In this document: positions 1-12,639 of the stretch, one piece after another | How the letters are laid out: every line of letters begins with the position of its first letter | How positions within the stretch are numbered: position 1 is the stretch's first letter | Origin: Eonycteris spelaea | Taxonomy: Eukaryota > Chordata > Mammalia > Chiroptera > Pteropodidae | Direction: 5' to 3' | DNA length: 64,000 nucleotides | NCBI GenBank assembly: GCA_003508835.1 | Contig: PUFA01000164.1 | Location: 744,001 to 808,000, forward strand | Made by a program: the position numbers and the translations under genes | The notes under the pieces: generated by a model | The model's database searches: none | What the model was told of the DNA's origin: nothing | Seen by the model: the letters and a program-made list of their open reading frames with translations, nothing else

Positions 1-645
1 TATTTAGCCTTAGCTTTTAAAATGAGAGAGATAGAGATATTATTGCTTTCAGCTTTCCTGTGTCCCAGAAGTTCAGGAGTCCTCAAAAGAGTACTCTTTT
101 GGAATGCAGGAGATTGTTTTTCACTTGAGTATTATTCAAAATTTCTTATGGTTGGTGGATCTGAAATACCTTTGGGTCGTGGTTTAGGATTTGTGATCTA
201 AACATTCTTGACCCTGCTTCCAATTAAAGCACAAATTAATATTCCTAGAATCATTACCACAGAACTATCCAACTGTCCAACATCCAGATAAAATTGAGTA
301 ATAAATTCAGAAAGTTGAATGTCCCCTGTTTTTGAACAATTGAGTTAAACATTTTATGCCTAATAATATTATTCAACTCTAAACCCACTCTAAGTTTAAA
401 AACTACCATAAGAAAACTCCAACTCTGTAAGGTTTTTAGAATGGTGTTTAAGATATGGCTCACTCTAATATATGGTTTAAAAAAAAGGGGGAGAACAAGA
501 TCATATTTATGTCCTGTCTTTGTCTGTGGTTCATATTTTATGAGGAAGCATCCACAGCACTGTGGTAACAGGGGTATATTGAAATCAGAAGCTTCTTGAG
601 GTCAGTCTCTCTTTATCTATATTGAGTCAAAATTAGCTGTCAGCT
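1..645. other. unassigned intergenic DNA
   Basis: AT-rich single-copy-looking sequence. No repeat family, RNA gene or plausible exon recognised; the short open frame at 254-463 on the minus strand has no supporting features. Confidence 0.5.
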
Positions 646-647
646 GG

Positions 648-822
648 TTTTACCAGTTGTATGACCTTGAACAAATTCACCTTCCCATGCTTTAGTTTCT
701 TCAACTGTGAAATGGGAATAATAATAGTGTTTTCTCAAAGTTGTATAAAGATTAGATGAGTAAATATGATAAAGCACTAAAATAGTACTTTACATATAAT
801 AGACACCATATAATTGTTAGTT
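648..822 (+). repeat. MIR SINE fragment
   Basis: The sequence runs through the MIR landmarks in order: a degenerate 'tgaccttgaacaaattcac' segment, 'ctgtgaaatgggaataataa', then the 'aagattagatgag...aaagcacta' tail region. It is old and diverged and lies in the sense orientation. Confidence 0.8.
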
Positions 823-875
823 TTTGTTGTATAATAATTGTATAATTATAGTTGAGATGATGCTAAGTGTCCAAG

Positions 876-1150
876 AAAAAAGTAGAGATGAAGGAAGGAA
901 GGAGGGAAGGAAGGAGAGGAGAAGAAGGAAGGAAGAAAGAAAGAAATGAAAGAGAAAGAAAGAAAGAAAAGGAAGAAATAAAAAAAAAAAAGGAAGGAAG
1001 GAGGAGGCTGGGGAGAGAGAGAGAGAGAAGAAAAAGAAAGAGAAGAAAGAAAGAAAGGGAAAGAAAGAAAGAGAGGGGAGAGGAGAGGAGGAGAGGGGAG
1101 GGGAAGGAAGGGGAAGGAAGTGGAGGAGAGTGAAAGGCGAATGAAAGGAT
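876..1150 (+). repeat. polypurine (GGAA/GAAA/GA)n tract
   Basis: About 270 bp almost entirely of A and G on the plus strand, made of interleaved GGAA, GAAA, GAGA and AGGGG units with only a few pyrimidine interruptions. Open frames on both strands here (repetitive K/E/R or S/F/L proteins) are products of the low complexity and are not genes. Long polypurine-polypyrimidine mirror tracts can form triplex (H-) DNA. Confidence 0.9.
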
Positions 1151-2880
1151 CTTCTCCCTGAGGAGGAAGGAGAGAGAGGTTTGCGGTCACACACAGTTGG
1201 GTATGTTCCGTGGCACTCCTCTCTGGAAATAAACTCTTTGAGCGGATGGAAAGTTTCTCAAAGAAGATTGCATAGTTTGCACAGGTAGGCTTCACTTTGG
1301 ACATGGGGCCTCACAGCTTTGCCATAGACTCTTATGTCCCAATGAATGGATATTCTTAGCCTAGCCAGGCCTCAGCAGTGATTAGTGAATACAGATGAGC
1401 CAAGACTTCAGGGCAAGAGGCTTCCTCCCTACCCTTGGTGCTATAGCACACACAAACTCTGTGCATTCTGGAAGGAGAGAAAATTTAGTGGACTGAGTAT
1501 TTGGAGTTGAATTTAGTTAATTAAAGGTAATAAAGAAATCCAGTGTTTTCTGTATACGTGGTCTGTGGACTGAGATTTATACCCACTACATTAATGGGTT
1601 CTTGTAATGATATTTATAAATGTGTTTTTGGATATTTCATATATGTCCTGGTTTTTGAAATATCTCTGATGGTCATCTTCCACTCTGCCTGGAATATCAT
1701 TGTCTGCACACATAGAGTGTCTAGCAAACATTGATATACTATCCAGAGCCTCTAGAACTGTGGTTCTGGCACAGAGGTATACCATATCCCTTCACCAAAT
1801 TACATGACACAACATTCCTATCAAAGTATAACATTTTTGTCTTTGCTAGGACTGAATACTGTCATTCAGAGCTCTGTGAGATGTAATATAGAATGAATGG
1901 GTTGCATGATACAGTTTAATCGATATAAACTGACATTAAAGAGCTTATTGGGACATATGAAATCTTTTGCACCGTGAGATTATAAGGGGATAGGTCAGGG
2001 CAGGAGACAGCTCTGTTCTGACAGCGCCTGTAGAGGGCTGTAAGGGAATAAATGAAGCCAATGTAGAGAAGCTTTATGGAAGCTTTGAGTTGTTAATGTT
2101 GTAATAGTGATTTTTGTTACTGTTAATGACTGAGGATGATGATGATTTTGGTATTTAATCTCGTCAAGTATGTTGCCAAAATTCTAGCATTCAAGAGTGA
2201 CAAATTCTAAAAGCTTGAGAACTACTACTTTGGGACAATAATATCTTTTAAAACAGTGTGAGGCACTTGAATGATAGGGTCTTCTTGATTGTTTCAACAT
2301 CACCCTGTTGGGCCCAAAAGAAATATATCAACTGGATTACCTAAATACCTCCTGCCTCTTGTCAAGGGCTCAAACAGACGCTAAGCAGCAGTGACTACTG
2401 CGGTTGTTAGGCCAACTTGCCACATTTCCATAGGTTCCTTTAGTAAAGACAACAAGCTCCAATGTATTTAGACAAGTAATGCCTGAGCTTAATGTTTACA
2501 TCAGTTTCCCTTGCCCCAAAGTCCCATGGTTGGTGCAGATGGTGGCCCAGGAAGATACTGTACACACAGGGGAATGTGTTTCTGCTGAGGAATCCTGAGC
2601 TTAGGAGGCCCCTAAGCTTAAAGGGGGCTGTTGGCAAACCTGCCCTATATTTGCCCTAAGGAAGACATTTATATTACCTTGAAATGCAAGCAAATCTCCT
2701 CTGAGGAAAACGGGAGACTTTATATCCTGAAATGAGTAAATAAATATGCTCTCCGACCAGAAGAGTGACACTCTCACTAGCTTCCATGGCTGTCTGTTAT
2801 GCAAACTTCCCCCAGATATAACTGTTATTATGCAATCATCTATGCACTGGGTTTAGCGAGGTGGAAGAATCAAAAGAGAC
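1151..2880. other. unassigned intergenic DNA
   Basis: No repeat family or exon recognised. There is a short (GAT)n run near 2136. The short open frames lack any family resemblance and lie on both strands without splice-site context. Confidence 0.45.
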
Positions 2881-2884
2881 CATC

Positions 2885-3062
2885 AGATCTAGATTTGAGT
2901 TTGAGTTCTGCTACTTTACTAGTTGGGTCATCTTGAGAGAGTTCTTTAATATCTCTATAAAATGAGGAATAATATTTTTCTCCTTTTAGAACTATTTAAA
3001 AAATGAAATTAGTCTATTTAAAGCAGTTAGTACTGTACTTAGCACAATAATAATATTGTGAA
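2885..3062 (+). repeat. MIR SINE fragment
   Basis: Diverged MIR core: 'gagttctgctactttactag', then the 'gtcatcttgagag' equivalent of the 'tgaccttgggcaag' block, 'ctataaaatgaggaataat' and a 'gtacttagcacaataataat' tail. Sense orientation. Confidence 0.7.
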
Positions 3063-3140
3063 AGTTAGGACTGCATGAGGTCGAGCATAACAACACTTGG
3101 TCAGCCTTAGCTTAAAAAAATTAAAGCATTTTCTTTTTCT

Positions 3141-3145
3141 CATAT

Positions 3146-3178
<33 letters not shown>

Positions 3179-3196
3179 ATATATATATATATATAT
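3141..3196. repeat. (AT)n microsatellite
   Basis: Alternating AT dinucleotides over 56 bp with two small phase breaks. Such a tract is likely to be length-polymorphic. Confidence 0.97.
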
Positions 3197-3199
3197 GGG

Positions 3200-4600
3200 C
3201 CAGAAATAAACAGCCTAGAATCTGTTAGCTCCTCACCAGTGTTGCCAGTGACAGGCTTGCTCAGCTTTCTTGCTGCTCGGCCTTAGCGTGTGGCTTCTGT
3301 TATGGTGGAAAATGGTGCTGTTCCTTTAGGCCTAAATCTATATTTCAGAAAGATAGAAGTGGAAGGAATGAGAGCCTTCTAATTTCAAGTTCTGCATTTT
3401 TATTTTGGAAGAAATGCCCTTCTTAGGGACTTCATGCATATAAAATTAGCAGGTTCTGGGTTACATGGCCACCCTTAACTGGGAGATTGGATATTTTTAG
3501 TTAGCTACACAGTTGCCCCAAACAAAATCGAAGTTCTGTTAGAAAGGAAGAAGATGGAACGGGTACTGGTAGTCGACTGGCAGTGTCTGCCACAGACATA
3601 ATCTTTGTATTCAAGCTGTTCACATTCTAATATGGCACTTCAGTGGGCAATAAAAACTTTCCATCCTGGCAGTCACAGACTCTATTTGGTGTGTGCTTTT
3701 TATTAGACATTTATATTTAAATTTGAAAAGGTTAATTCTACTTGATTCAGTGGTCAAAGGACAGATATATTCCCAGCTTCCAGATTTTAGATACTATGAA
3801 TAACATATTTGGCGAACTCGAAAATGGAACAGAATTAACATAACACAGCTAATTAGGCCTATTGGAATAGCCTTATTGCCCCTAACATAGGTAGCTTAAT
3901 TACTTTATATTTTAATTTTTTCTTCTTCATTAACAGGTACTAAGGGGCATCTTCAATGAATTGGTTCTCAGCATTTTGGCTTTAAGCTTCTGTTTCTATC
4001 TTTATATTATTAAGAACTGGTCAACTGGATATCAAGTCATTCTGTGTAGCCAAGTTTCTTGGATGTGAATTAACCTATGGAGTTCAGGAATATTTATTTC
4101 AGGCATTTTCTCTGGTATACATGTTACTAAAATGTATTTCTCACTCTTTAATGAGAAGATACTGAAAATAATTTATACCAATTTTGATGATTCAGGATCA
4201 CCTTTCAAGTATCAGTCATTATGAAATTTTATAGTTATGATATTGATATAAAACTCCTATTGTTAATTATTCTTTGCTTACTTGCTTCTTTCTCATAGAA
4301 TGAGCTTAATTGCAAGACTTTTTGGGCCAGTGTACTAGACCTCCTTCAAGAGCCTTTAACATTCTCCAAGAAATTATCAGTGTCTTCACTGTTGTTCCAG
4401 TTGCCCTTGACTTTTCATCCCTATTCAAATAATTATTTTTCAAGCCTGTAACATCTGTAGTTGGACCATAAGCACTACCTCATGACCTGGCACTCATCTT
4501 CCCTTCTCATTTGTACGCATTTCATTAATGAAGTAAGAAGAAGAAAGTGAGAAGTCCCTTACTCTTTCAGAGTTTTGGAGGTGTTTTAGAGAAGTTTACA
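3200..4600. other. unassigned intergenic DNA
   Basis: No identifiable repeat or coding sequence. Ordinary AT-rich composition. Confidence 0.45.
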
Positions 4601-4604
4601 CCAA

Positions 4605-4778
4605 AGTAGAGGATGGCAAACATTTTTTGTAAAGGATAGTTAGTATATATTTTGGTCTTTGTGAGCCACATACAGTCTCTGTCACATATTCTTCCTTTTC
4701 TCTTCCTCTTTTTATTCTTAACTTGGAGGGCTGTACAAAACAGACCATGGGTCAGCATTGGCTTGCAGCTGAACTTTG
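4605..4778 (+). mobile_element. hAT-Charlie non-autonomous element
   Basis: Starts with a 'ggcaaacattttttgtaaagg' block, followed by 'tattttggtctttgtgagccacatacagtctctgtc', and ends near 'gaccatgggtcagcattggc'. This is the layout of the mammalian hAT MITE whose ends read 'ggcaaactttt...tgtaaagggcc'. The middle is partly replaced by T-rich sequence. Exact subfamily not assigned. Confidence 0.6.
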
Positions 4779-4789
4779 CTGATTCTTGC

Positions 4790-6428
4790 TCCAAAACATA
4801 CAGGTCTTTACAATTGAATCAATGGTCTCCAAAAATTTTAAAAGTAAACTCTTATTATTAAAAGCTTTGGAAATGTACTTATTTTCATTTATAAAATATT
4901 TACATGTTTTTACCAAACTAATAAATTATGTGTAATATAAAACATGCAAAAATAGAAATTTAAAAAGTGTGAGTTAAAATGTGGATATAAGAAGAAGCCT
5001 AGAAGTTCTTTCTGTGCCTCAGGAGATCACTATGCCCTTTTCTTGGGGTACCTACATTTGATCTTGGAGTTATCTCTGAGGAAAATCATGGGACTTCCTC
5101 ATATAACGCAACCCTACAATTTTCTAGAAGATCTTATTGTCAGCTTTTACATTGAGTCTACTTAAACCAAGGGAACTTGATTCATTGGCATCTGCCAAAA
5201 TAAAGATTGTAAAACATTACAAGAGTAGACTTTTAAAAAATCAATTCTCTAAAGTTATTCAGGAAATGAATAGTGAACAAATGAAGCTCCTTAAGACCAT
5301 GAAATTCCCCGTCAAGACCATGTTTTATTAACCATTTTTTACTGGTGAATATGCAGTATTCTAATGTGATGTCTCACTTGAAATGCCAAGGCTGCCTTTC
5401 AGTAAACAGCACACAACAAAGGTAAATGCATTTAGTTATAAAACTGTTTGGACTAAAATTTTAGTGAGCTATAGCATAGAAATAAGCACTTTCGAAATGC
5501 TTTCTAAGAACCATTATTGAACATGTCCAGCATCAGACCCCTAGATTCCTAATGTTGGGTTCATGGATTCCATATGTGGTTATAGAGGAATTTCAGGGTA
5601 TCATTGAACATGTTAAATATTTTATGGAGTGTATGGATATAATATGTACGTATTTCTGGGATTTATAGCTATAACTATCTATAGGAGGCAAATGATACCA
5701 GCTAATTTACTAGAAATAACTTAATATATAAGAACCATTAAGTAAATGTAAAATTATTAACAAGGTAACCAAAAAGGCAAAAAGAGAATTCTAAGTTATC
5801 ATAGAGCTAACAATTGCAGGAAGCTAGCACTATCCTAGAGTTGGAGAAACAAAGGAAAGGGGCTAGAATAATTAAAATTTAGAAATTTGGAGAAGGGTCC
5901 CTGCAGACCTGAAACTATGATCCCAGAAGAGCTGCTACCTAGTGGTGCTGGGACTCAGACTTCTTAGAAGCAACATTAGTAGCTAGTTCAGGGTCTCTAA
6001 GGGGGCATCCTGGGGCTGGTTCTGGAAGTGTTGGAATCTCTTCAGGCTAGACTAATCTGCTACTTCAGAAACAAACTGCCCCTTCCAGGTGAAAAAGCAT
6101 TGCTGAGGTGGTGCCCAGGGAACCCACAAGTTGCCAAGAAAAAGCAAGGCCCTCTTTCTCCCACTTTGCAGTCTCCCTGAGGTGCCCCCTACTGAGTCAG
6201 CAGGCAAAGCAGAACTGTGGTTTGCAGCATCTCAAAGCTGGGTGGGTTTAAAGCTCAAAGATAGTAGCTTCATCACTGGACCAGTGGTCCATAGACTTAA
6301 TCAAATTCTTAGAGGGGACTGGAACTCCAAAGGTTAAAACTTCTATTTCTTAATATTTGAGGAAGATTATTTTATGTATGGAACTGTTGTTTCACAGGTG
6401 AAGATAAATGGAAATCTTAATATTCAAA
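4790..6428. other. unassigned intergenic DNA
   Basis: No repeat or gene recognised. Short open frames at 5137-5331 and 6131-6337 show no domain or homology that I can name. Confidence 0.45.
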
Positions 6429-6430
6429 TG

Positions 6431-6737
6431 CACTTGATCCTTGAGCAGTCCAGGTTTAAACTGCACAGATCTACTTAATATGCAGATTTTTTTGGTCAAT
6501 AAATACTAAAATGTATTTCTCTTCCTTTTGATTTTCTATCTTTATTGCAGGAATACAGTATCTAATACATGTAACATACAGAATATGTGTTAATCAACTG
6601 TTTATATATTACTAAGGCTTCTTGTCAGCGGTAGGCAATTAGTAAAGGCAATTAGTAGAGAGACCCAAAACTATATGTGAATTTTTTACTGCAAGAGATC
6701 AGCACCCCCGAACCCCACATTGTTCAAGGGTCAACTG
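6431..6737 (+). mobile_element. MER2/Tigger-like MITE
   Basis: Terminal inverted repeats are visible: the left end 'cacttgatccttgagcag' pairs with the right end 'gttcaagggtcaactg' read in reverse complement. Inside are the typical 'tttaaactgcacagatctactta' and 'ggtcaataaatac' segments and, near the right end, 'cagcacccccgaaccccacattg'. TA, the pogo/Tigger target site, follows the right end. About 307 bp, close to the usual size for this non-autonomous family. Confidence 0.8.
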
Positions 6738-7054
6738 TATTTCATTTTTCTGTGTTCTGTTATTACCTAATGTAGACAAACCAGTAATCATTTTATCACG
6801 ATGTTCTGGAACTACATTTCTGAAGTTATGTGGTGAGATCCCATTTTTTTCCTTTAATGATCTGCTTCTTTGACTTTGAAAATTATTTCCTTTCTTAGGA
6901 CAATGCAGTGCACACCATCTGTGATGGTCTCCAGCACCAAGGTCCCCCAGGGACCTGTCTATACTCCTCCCTTGCTCTTAGGCTATGGTTAATGCAGAGG
7001 TTAGAGACGCCTGGTTCGTTGAGCTACTCAGGCAGCACACCCTTTCAGTTAGCT

Positions 7055-7280
7055 CAGGGGCCCCCAAAACCCAGGCCACAGACTGGTACCAGTCCATGGC
7101 CTGTTAGGAACTGGGAAGCACAGCAGGAGGTAAGCGGCAGGCAGCAAGCAAAGCTTCATCTGTATTTGCAGTTACTCCCCAGTGCTAGCCTAGCATCACT
7201 GCTTCAGCTCCACATCAGATCATCAGGCATTAGATTCTCATAGGAGCACCAGTCCCTGGTGCCAGAAAGATTGGGGACTG
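7055..7280 (+). mobile_element. MER1-like hAT-Charlie element
   Basis: Left end 'caggggcccccaaaaccc', then 'ggtaccagtccatggcctgt', 'gcacagcaggaggtaagcgg', 'gcattagattctcatagga', and right end 'cagtccctggtgccagaaag...ttggggactg'. These landmarks match the MER1 group of hAT-Charlie MITEs. An internal part of the family consensus is missing. I see no matching 8-bp target duplication, so the ends have decayed. The 111-residue open frame at 6908-7243 overlaps this element and is not a gene. Confidence 0.85.
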
Positions 7281-7284
7281 TTCC

Positions 7285-9035
7285 AGGTTTAGGAAATTTT
7301 TAGGAACCATCTATCTGATGGTGAAGTTGAGAGACCTGTTTCTCACTGAGAAGAGGAAGCCAATTGAAGAAAGAGGGAATTGAGCCAACACGGTGAGGAA
7401 AGCAGAGAGGAGTGGCAACTTTCCAGTCCTGGTGCCAGTACCCTTGAAACAACTGTACCAACCCTTGTGAACACTGTTTGCTTATTTGAATCAAGCTTGC
7501 TTTTTCTTCTTAAGCTTGTTGGTTTTCTGTCACTGAAACCCATTATAGGCCTGCCTAAAGCAGCTCTGTTGTGTTGTATATAACTCCTTTGTAAATACCA
7601 TTTAGACAATCTCTCAGGGACCCTGATATCATGGTGGTAAAAGGGTGATGGTACTTACCTCCAGTAAATGAAGTAATGAGTAAATGAAGAAATATATGTA
7701 AAGCATTAGCACGGTGCCTATCATAAAATGTACATTAGAAAAAATTGTGGACCCAGTATTGTATCATCAGTAGCCTAGCTTGTCACTAGACTATGCTATG
7801 TATAGCAATCTCTCCCCATGCCTTTACACTACTCTACTACACCATTTAGTTTGCCCTTTTCATTGACACCTGATAACTGTCAAGGACCAACAAGGTTCAT
7901 GGTGATAGCTATTTAACTCACAATAGCAGTACATCATTTCTTCAGTGTTATTCACCTAAGTTTAGGTATCCATAGGGATAGGCATCCTTTTAGACTTTAA
8001 AGTTATTTAATTTTCTCTTTTTCTTCTGCTCTGTAGAACTGCTGCTCTTCTTTCTTCTCTGTCACCACTACCAGCTGTCGAATCCCTGTTGTTACTTCTG
8101 ATTGGTATTGTTGAAACTGCCCATTTGAGTCTATCTTCTTTAGAGGTTTTCCTTTTATGTTTCTTCCAAACCTTATTATATCTCTTTGCTTCTTGGCTTC
8201 TGATATGAAAAGTTTAGTTATGTATGCATGTATTGTATTTCAGAAGATCAATGTAATAATTTCAATGAGAATTATAACTCTCTTGCAGATCAACATATTC
8301 TTACCGTCATAAGAGAGGAAGGTTGCTTGGTGATCCTGGAATTGGCGTAAGAGATGAAAGATGACTCCCTCACCATTGCCCTCCCTTCCCCCACACAGAG
8401 CTGTTTGTTTCAGTCATTGTTACTGCAAGCCTGAGAGGATAAAAGTACTTTGTCATTCAAAATTAATTTTGATTTAATATTAAACCATACAGCTAAAGTA
8501 TGCAATTGCAGCTACTTAAAATTAATAATTTAAAAATGAAAATAGAACAATCATTCTATGTGTCTGAACAAATATCTCTGCCTCATAAATACAAAGAATG
8601 AGGATGTACTCAATTCCAAAACAAAACTAACAAAGCAACTGGGAGAGAGTGATGTTTGGGAAAATTTCCTATAATAATTAATAAATTATTATTAGGGAGG
8701 TAAATGGTTTTGTATAAGCTCTACCAAACTTGCTCAAGTGTAGCATTATTAGTTTAATACTTTCAGGCACATAATTTATTAATTAAATGAGTTGATTGAA
8801 ATTGACCTTTTTAGATTACTGAAATAACTGTGCTGATTGTTCAGCTATTCAAATTATACAGGCACTATTTGAGACAAATTTCAAGCTGCATTAGTGCACC
8901 GAGACAGTGTGGTATAATAGTAATACATTCATGTTTCTATCTTGTGCCCCAACTCTCCTCTGCTTTCTAGGCTCATATATCCAAGTAACTGCTCACTGGA
9001 TAGTCCACATGGTTACCAACACATACTTCAACCAT
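7285..9035. other. unassigned DNA, partly AT-rich and possibly conserved
   Basis: No repeat recognised. The part from about 8440 to 8900 is repeat-free and dense in TAAT/ATTA homeodomain-type words, so it could hold a noncoding regulatory element; this is inference only. Confidence 0.35.
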
Positions 9036-9039
9036 AACA

Positions 9040-9395
9040 CATTCAAACAGAATTCTTGATTTCTGCCTGTAAAACATACTCCTCCCCTTCTCTTTCTTAT
9101 TGCATCAAAATCCTGAGATACTCTTGACTTCCTTCTTGCTCAAACCCTACATCCACTCTACCTTCAAAGTACACCCCAGTCCCAGACATCACAGGTCAGC
9201 ACCTACAATACTTCCCATCTGGTCCAAGACTCCCTCACCTCTACTGGTCCTGTATCAGTTGCCTAACTTGCCTCTCTTCTGTCACTTGGGCTCTTCAACT
9301 ATTCTCCACAGAGCAACCACAGGAATGGATTGAAAACATGCCATCTAACATCATGCCCATACTCAAAATGGTCAGTGAATATCCAGTGCACTCAA
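9040..9395 (+). repeat. L2 LINE fragment (probable)
   Basis: C/T-rich sequence with the cadence of an L2-type LINE unit: 'cttgacttccttcttgctcaaaccctacatcc', 'cagcacctacaatacttccc', 'ctccacagagcaaccacaggaatg', then 'ctcaaaatggtcagtgaatatcc'. The open frame at 9100-9333 is within it and is not a host gene. Confidence 0.5.
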
Positions 9396-9664
9396 AATAG
9401 CCCCCAGGTGCTTTTCTAATTTACATTTTCAATATTTCCTGTAATTACCATGTATGATTTTTATAATCTGAAGAACAATTTGGTTTTATATTTTTGCTTT
9501 GTGAGGGATAAAACAATTTAAATATAAATTAAAGAAAATATTTCTTGGTGCCGTTTTGCTTCCTTTAATCACTTGGTTTGCTCACATACTTTTATGCTAA
9601 TTTCAGAGGCTTCCTTTTGTTTTGACTACTTCTATTACCAGTTAGATTAAAGATAATACTCAGT

Positions 9665-9912
9665 GACAGTAGGAGACAGCATATTATGGTGGGAAAGGCA
9701 TGAATTTTAAAACACAAGACTAGGATCTGGTTTATTTGACAATGGATTAGCCAAGTAGCTTTAGCCAGTTGACTTAAATTTTCTGTCCCCTATCTTAAAA
9801 AAATGAGATTAATAATATTTAGCTTACCTACCACATAGGGTTTTTGTGAAGATCAAATAGACATTTGAAAGTGCTTGGTGAAGTGTAAAACACTCAATGA
9901 ATGTTAGTTAAA
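9665..9912 (+). repeat. MIR SINE
   Basis: Near full-length diverged MIR: 'agcatattatggtgggaaagg' head, 'cttaaattttctgtcccctatctta' block, 'aaaatgagattaataatatttagcttacctaccacatagggtttttgtgaagatcaaat' core, and 'cactcaatgaatgttag' tail. Confidence 0.88.
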
Positions 9913-10374
9913 AATAATAGAATTACACAATTGTTAAATGGTGAGTTGTAAAATCTAAAGTAAATGCGGCTTAAACTGAGTATTATATTTGTCATTTGCT
10001 TTCTTAACCTAATATCCATATGCATAGAAAATGGATTAGTGGATGTCAGATGCTAAATGAATAAAAAAATAAAATGACCTTAAAAAAGCAGCTAAAAGCA
10101 TAGTTGAATATGGATGGAAAAAGTGTCTCGATCCGAAAGGGGAGAGAGGTTATACCTAGTAGTCTTGCTGGGACAGCCGTAGTCTGTAACCTTGGGAAAG
10201 GAGCCCTCTTGGCTGGAGGATCTAGGAGAAACTGTTTTGCCGGTCCTGGAAGCACTGCAGGTAATGGTGATGAGGCCTAAGGGGAGTGAGGGGGGGGGAA
10301 CAAACAAAAACCTTTCAGCCAACTGGGAAAATTTAGAGTTGGAGCCTCAGAAGAAGGAACAAGAGAAATTTTGA

Positions 10375-10532
10375 AATCTTTATTCAATTTTAAGCAACTT
10401 CACAGATGAGAAAACTCTAGACTCAGAGGGGTTAAAGAAGTTGTTCAAGATCACCCTAAGAGCAAGTGACCAATCTGGGATTGAAATCCAGTTCTGTTGG
10501 CTTCTTTTACACTATATTCTCTTAAATGCTAG
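10375..10532 (-). repeat. MIR SINE fragment, antisense
   Basis: Reverse-strand MIR landmarks: 'cacagatgagaaaact', 'gaggggttaaagaagttgttcaagatcaccc', and 'ggattgaaatccagttctg'. Confidence 0.85.
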
Positions 10533-11867
10533 TGAACTTCTGTTCAGTAGGGGCCTTTACTCTGTTCATATGAATGATTTTCAGAAAGATAGCTGTGAAT
10601 TTTTTCAGGGGTGTTGGTATAGTCTTTGATACTAAGATGTGTTGCAATTGGAAGAAATTAATCCTGCTGATGTGTGGAGCTGCTTTCTTTCAAAAAGGAC
10701 ACTTAGATTTATGGCTCTCCATCTCTGAAAGATTATCCTGATTTTTTTCAACTCAGACATATTTTTTATTTTTATATTTTATTTTTTTTTCAATTAGTGT
10801 TGACATATAATATTATACTAGTTTCAGGTGTACAACACAGTGATTAGACATTTATATAACTTACGAAGTGATCACTCTAATAAATCCAGTACCCATCTGA
10901 CATCATACATAGTATTACAATACTACTGACTATATTCCCCATGCTATACTCTATATCCACATTACTATTCTTTTATTTACCAATGTGTACCTCTTAATCC
11001 TCCCACCTCACCCGTTCCCCAGACCCACAATCTGGCAGCAATCAAAATGCTCTCTGTATCTAAGAGTTTATTTCTGTTGTTTGTTTATCTTGTTCTCTAA
11101 ATTGCACATAAAGGTGAGATCACATGACATTTTGCTTTATCCAACTTACTCTACTCAGCACAATACCTTCTGGGTACATCCATGTTACAGATGGCAATAT
11201 TTCATCTTTTTTTTTTTTTTTTTTTTTTTACGGCTGAGTAATATTCTATTGTACCACCTCTTTTTTATCCTTTATCCTTTGATGGACACCCAGGCTGCCT
11301 CCATATCTTGGCTATTGTAAGTAATGCTACAATGAATATATGGATAGACATATCCCTTCAAAGAAGTGTTTTGTGTTTCTTTGGATAAATGTCCAGAAGT
11401 TGGATTACTGGAGGCTTGTCTGTCTTTTGTTACAGCCTTTGCTTCAAAGTCTTATTTTGTCTGTTGTGAGTATTGCTACCCCAGCTTTTTTGTTTGTTCC
11501 CATTTTCATGAATTATCTTTTTACATTCTTTACTTTCAGTCCGTGTGTCTTTCTATCTGAAGTAAGACTCTTATAGGCAGAATAGGAGTTTTGTTTTCTT
11601 ATCATTTAGCCACCCTATGTCTTTTGATTGGAGCATTTAGTTCATTTACATTTAAAGTAATTATTGATAGATATGTAATTATTGCTGTTTTATTATTCAT
11701 ATTTTGATATTTCTTCTTAAAGAAGCCTCTTTAATATTTCTTGTAATACTGGTTTGGTGGTGATGAACTTCTTTAGCTTTTTCTTGCTGGGAAGCTCTTT
11801 ATTTTTTATTTGATTCTAAACGAGTGCTTTCCTGGGTAGAGTAATCTTAGTTGTAGGTTCTTGCTTC

Positions 11868-12220
11868 TTAACACTTTGAGTATTTCACGCCATTCCTTCT
11901 GGCCTGCAAAATCTCTGTTGAGAAAGCTGACAGTCTTCTGGGAGCTCCTTGTAGGTAACTGTTTTCTCTTGCTGCTTTTAAGATTCTTTCTTTGTTTTTA
12001 ACCTTTGGCATTTTAATTATGATGTGTCTTGGTGTAGGTCTCTCTGGGTTCCTGAGCTTGTGTATCTTATTCCCTTCACCAGGATAGGGTAGTTTTGTCA
12101 TTATTTCTTCAAATAGATTTTTAATTCCTTGCTTCTGTCTTCTCCTCGTCTTCTCTCTGAAGTGAAGACTGGTGTACTTGATGTTGTCCCAGAGTCCCCC
12201 TAATCTGTCCTTATATTTTT

Positions 12221-12268
<48 letters not shown>

Positions 12269-12530
12269 CCAATTGGGTGTTTTCTGCTACCTTATTTTTC
12301 AGATTGCTCATTTGATTCTCTGCTTCATCCAATCTGTGGCTGATTCTCTAATGCATTCTTTAGTTATTACATTTTTTATTTCTGACTGGTTCTTTCTTAG
12401 GTTTTCTTTCTCCATTTTTATGTTTCCTATCCTCCTGTTGAAATACTCACCAAGATCATCGAGCATCCTTATAACCAACCAGTGTTTTGAACTCTTCATC
12501 TGGTAGATTGCTTGTCTCTAATTTGTTTAG
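11868..12530 (-). pseudogene. L1 ORF1 remnant
   Basis: Codes for remnants of the L1 ORF1 protein, the trimeric RNA-binding chaperone that coats L1 RNA. Visible parts, N to C: coiled-coil (residues such as MDEAENQMSNLKNKVAENTQ near 12332-12270), a lysine run from an A-tract, then the RRM-like domain (GIKNLFEEIMTKLP; PERPTPRHIIIKMPKV) and C-terminal domain (ERILKAAREN; RLSAFSTEILQARRNGV). The coiled-coil upstream part (12499-12308) is in another frame, and the C-terminus shifts frame again near 11870. Not expected to make a working protein. Confidence 0.88.
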
Positions 12531-12639
12531 TTCTTTTTTTTTAGAGCTTTGTTATAGTCTTTCATTTGAAACATGTTTCTTTGCCTCCCATTTTGGCTGC
12601 CTCTCTGTGTTTGTTTCTATGTTTTAGGTATAGCTGCTA

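Noticed and set aside
817..1304. Three open frames of 88-152 codons on both strands
   Set aside because: They are translations of the polypurine tract and consist of low-complexity S/F/L/P or K/E/R runs.
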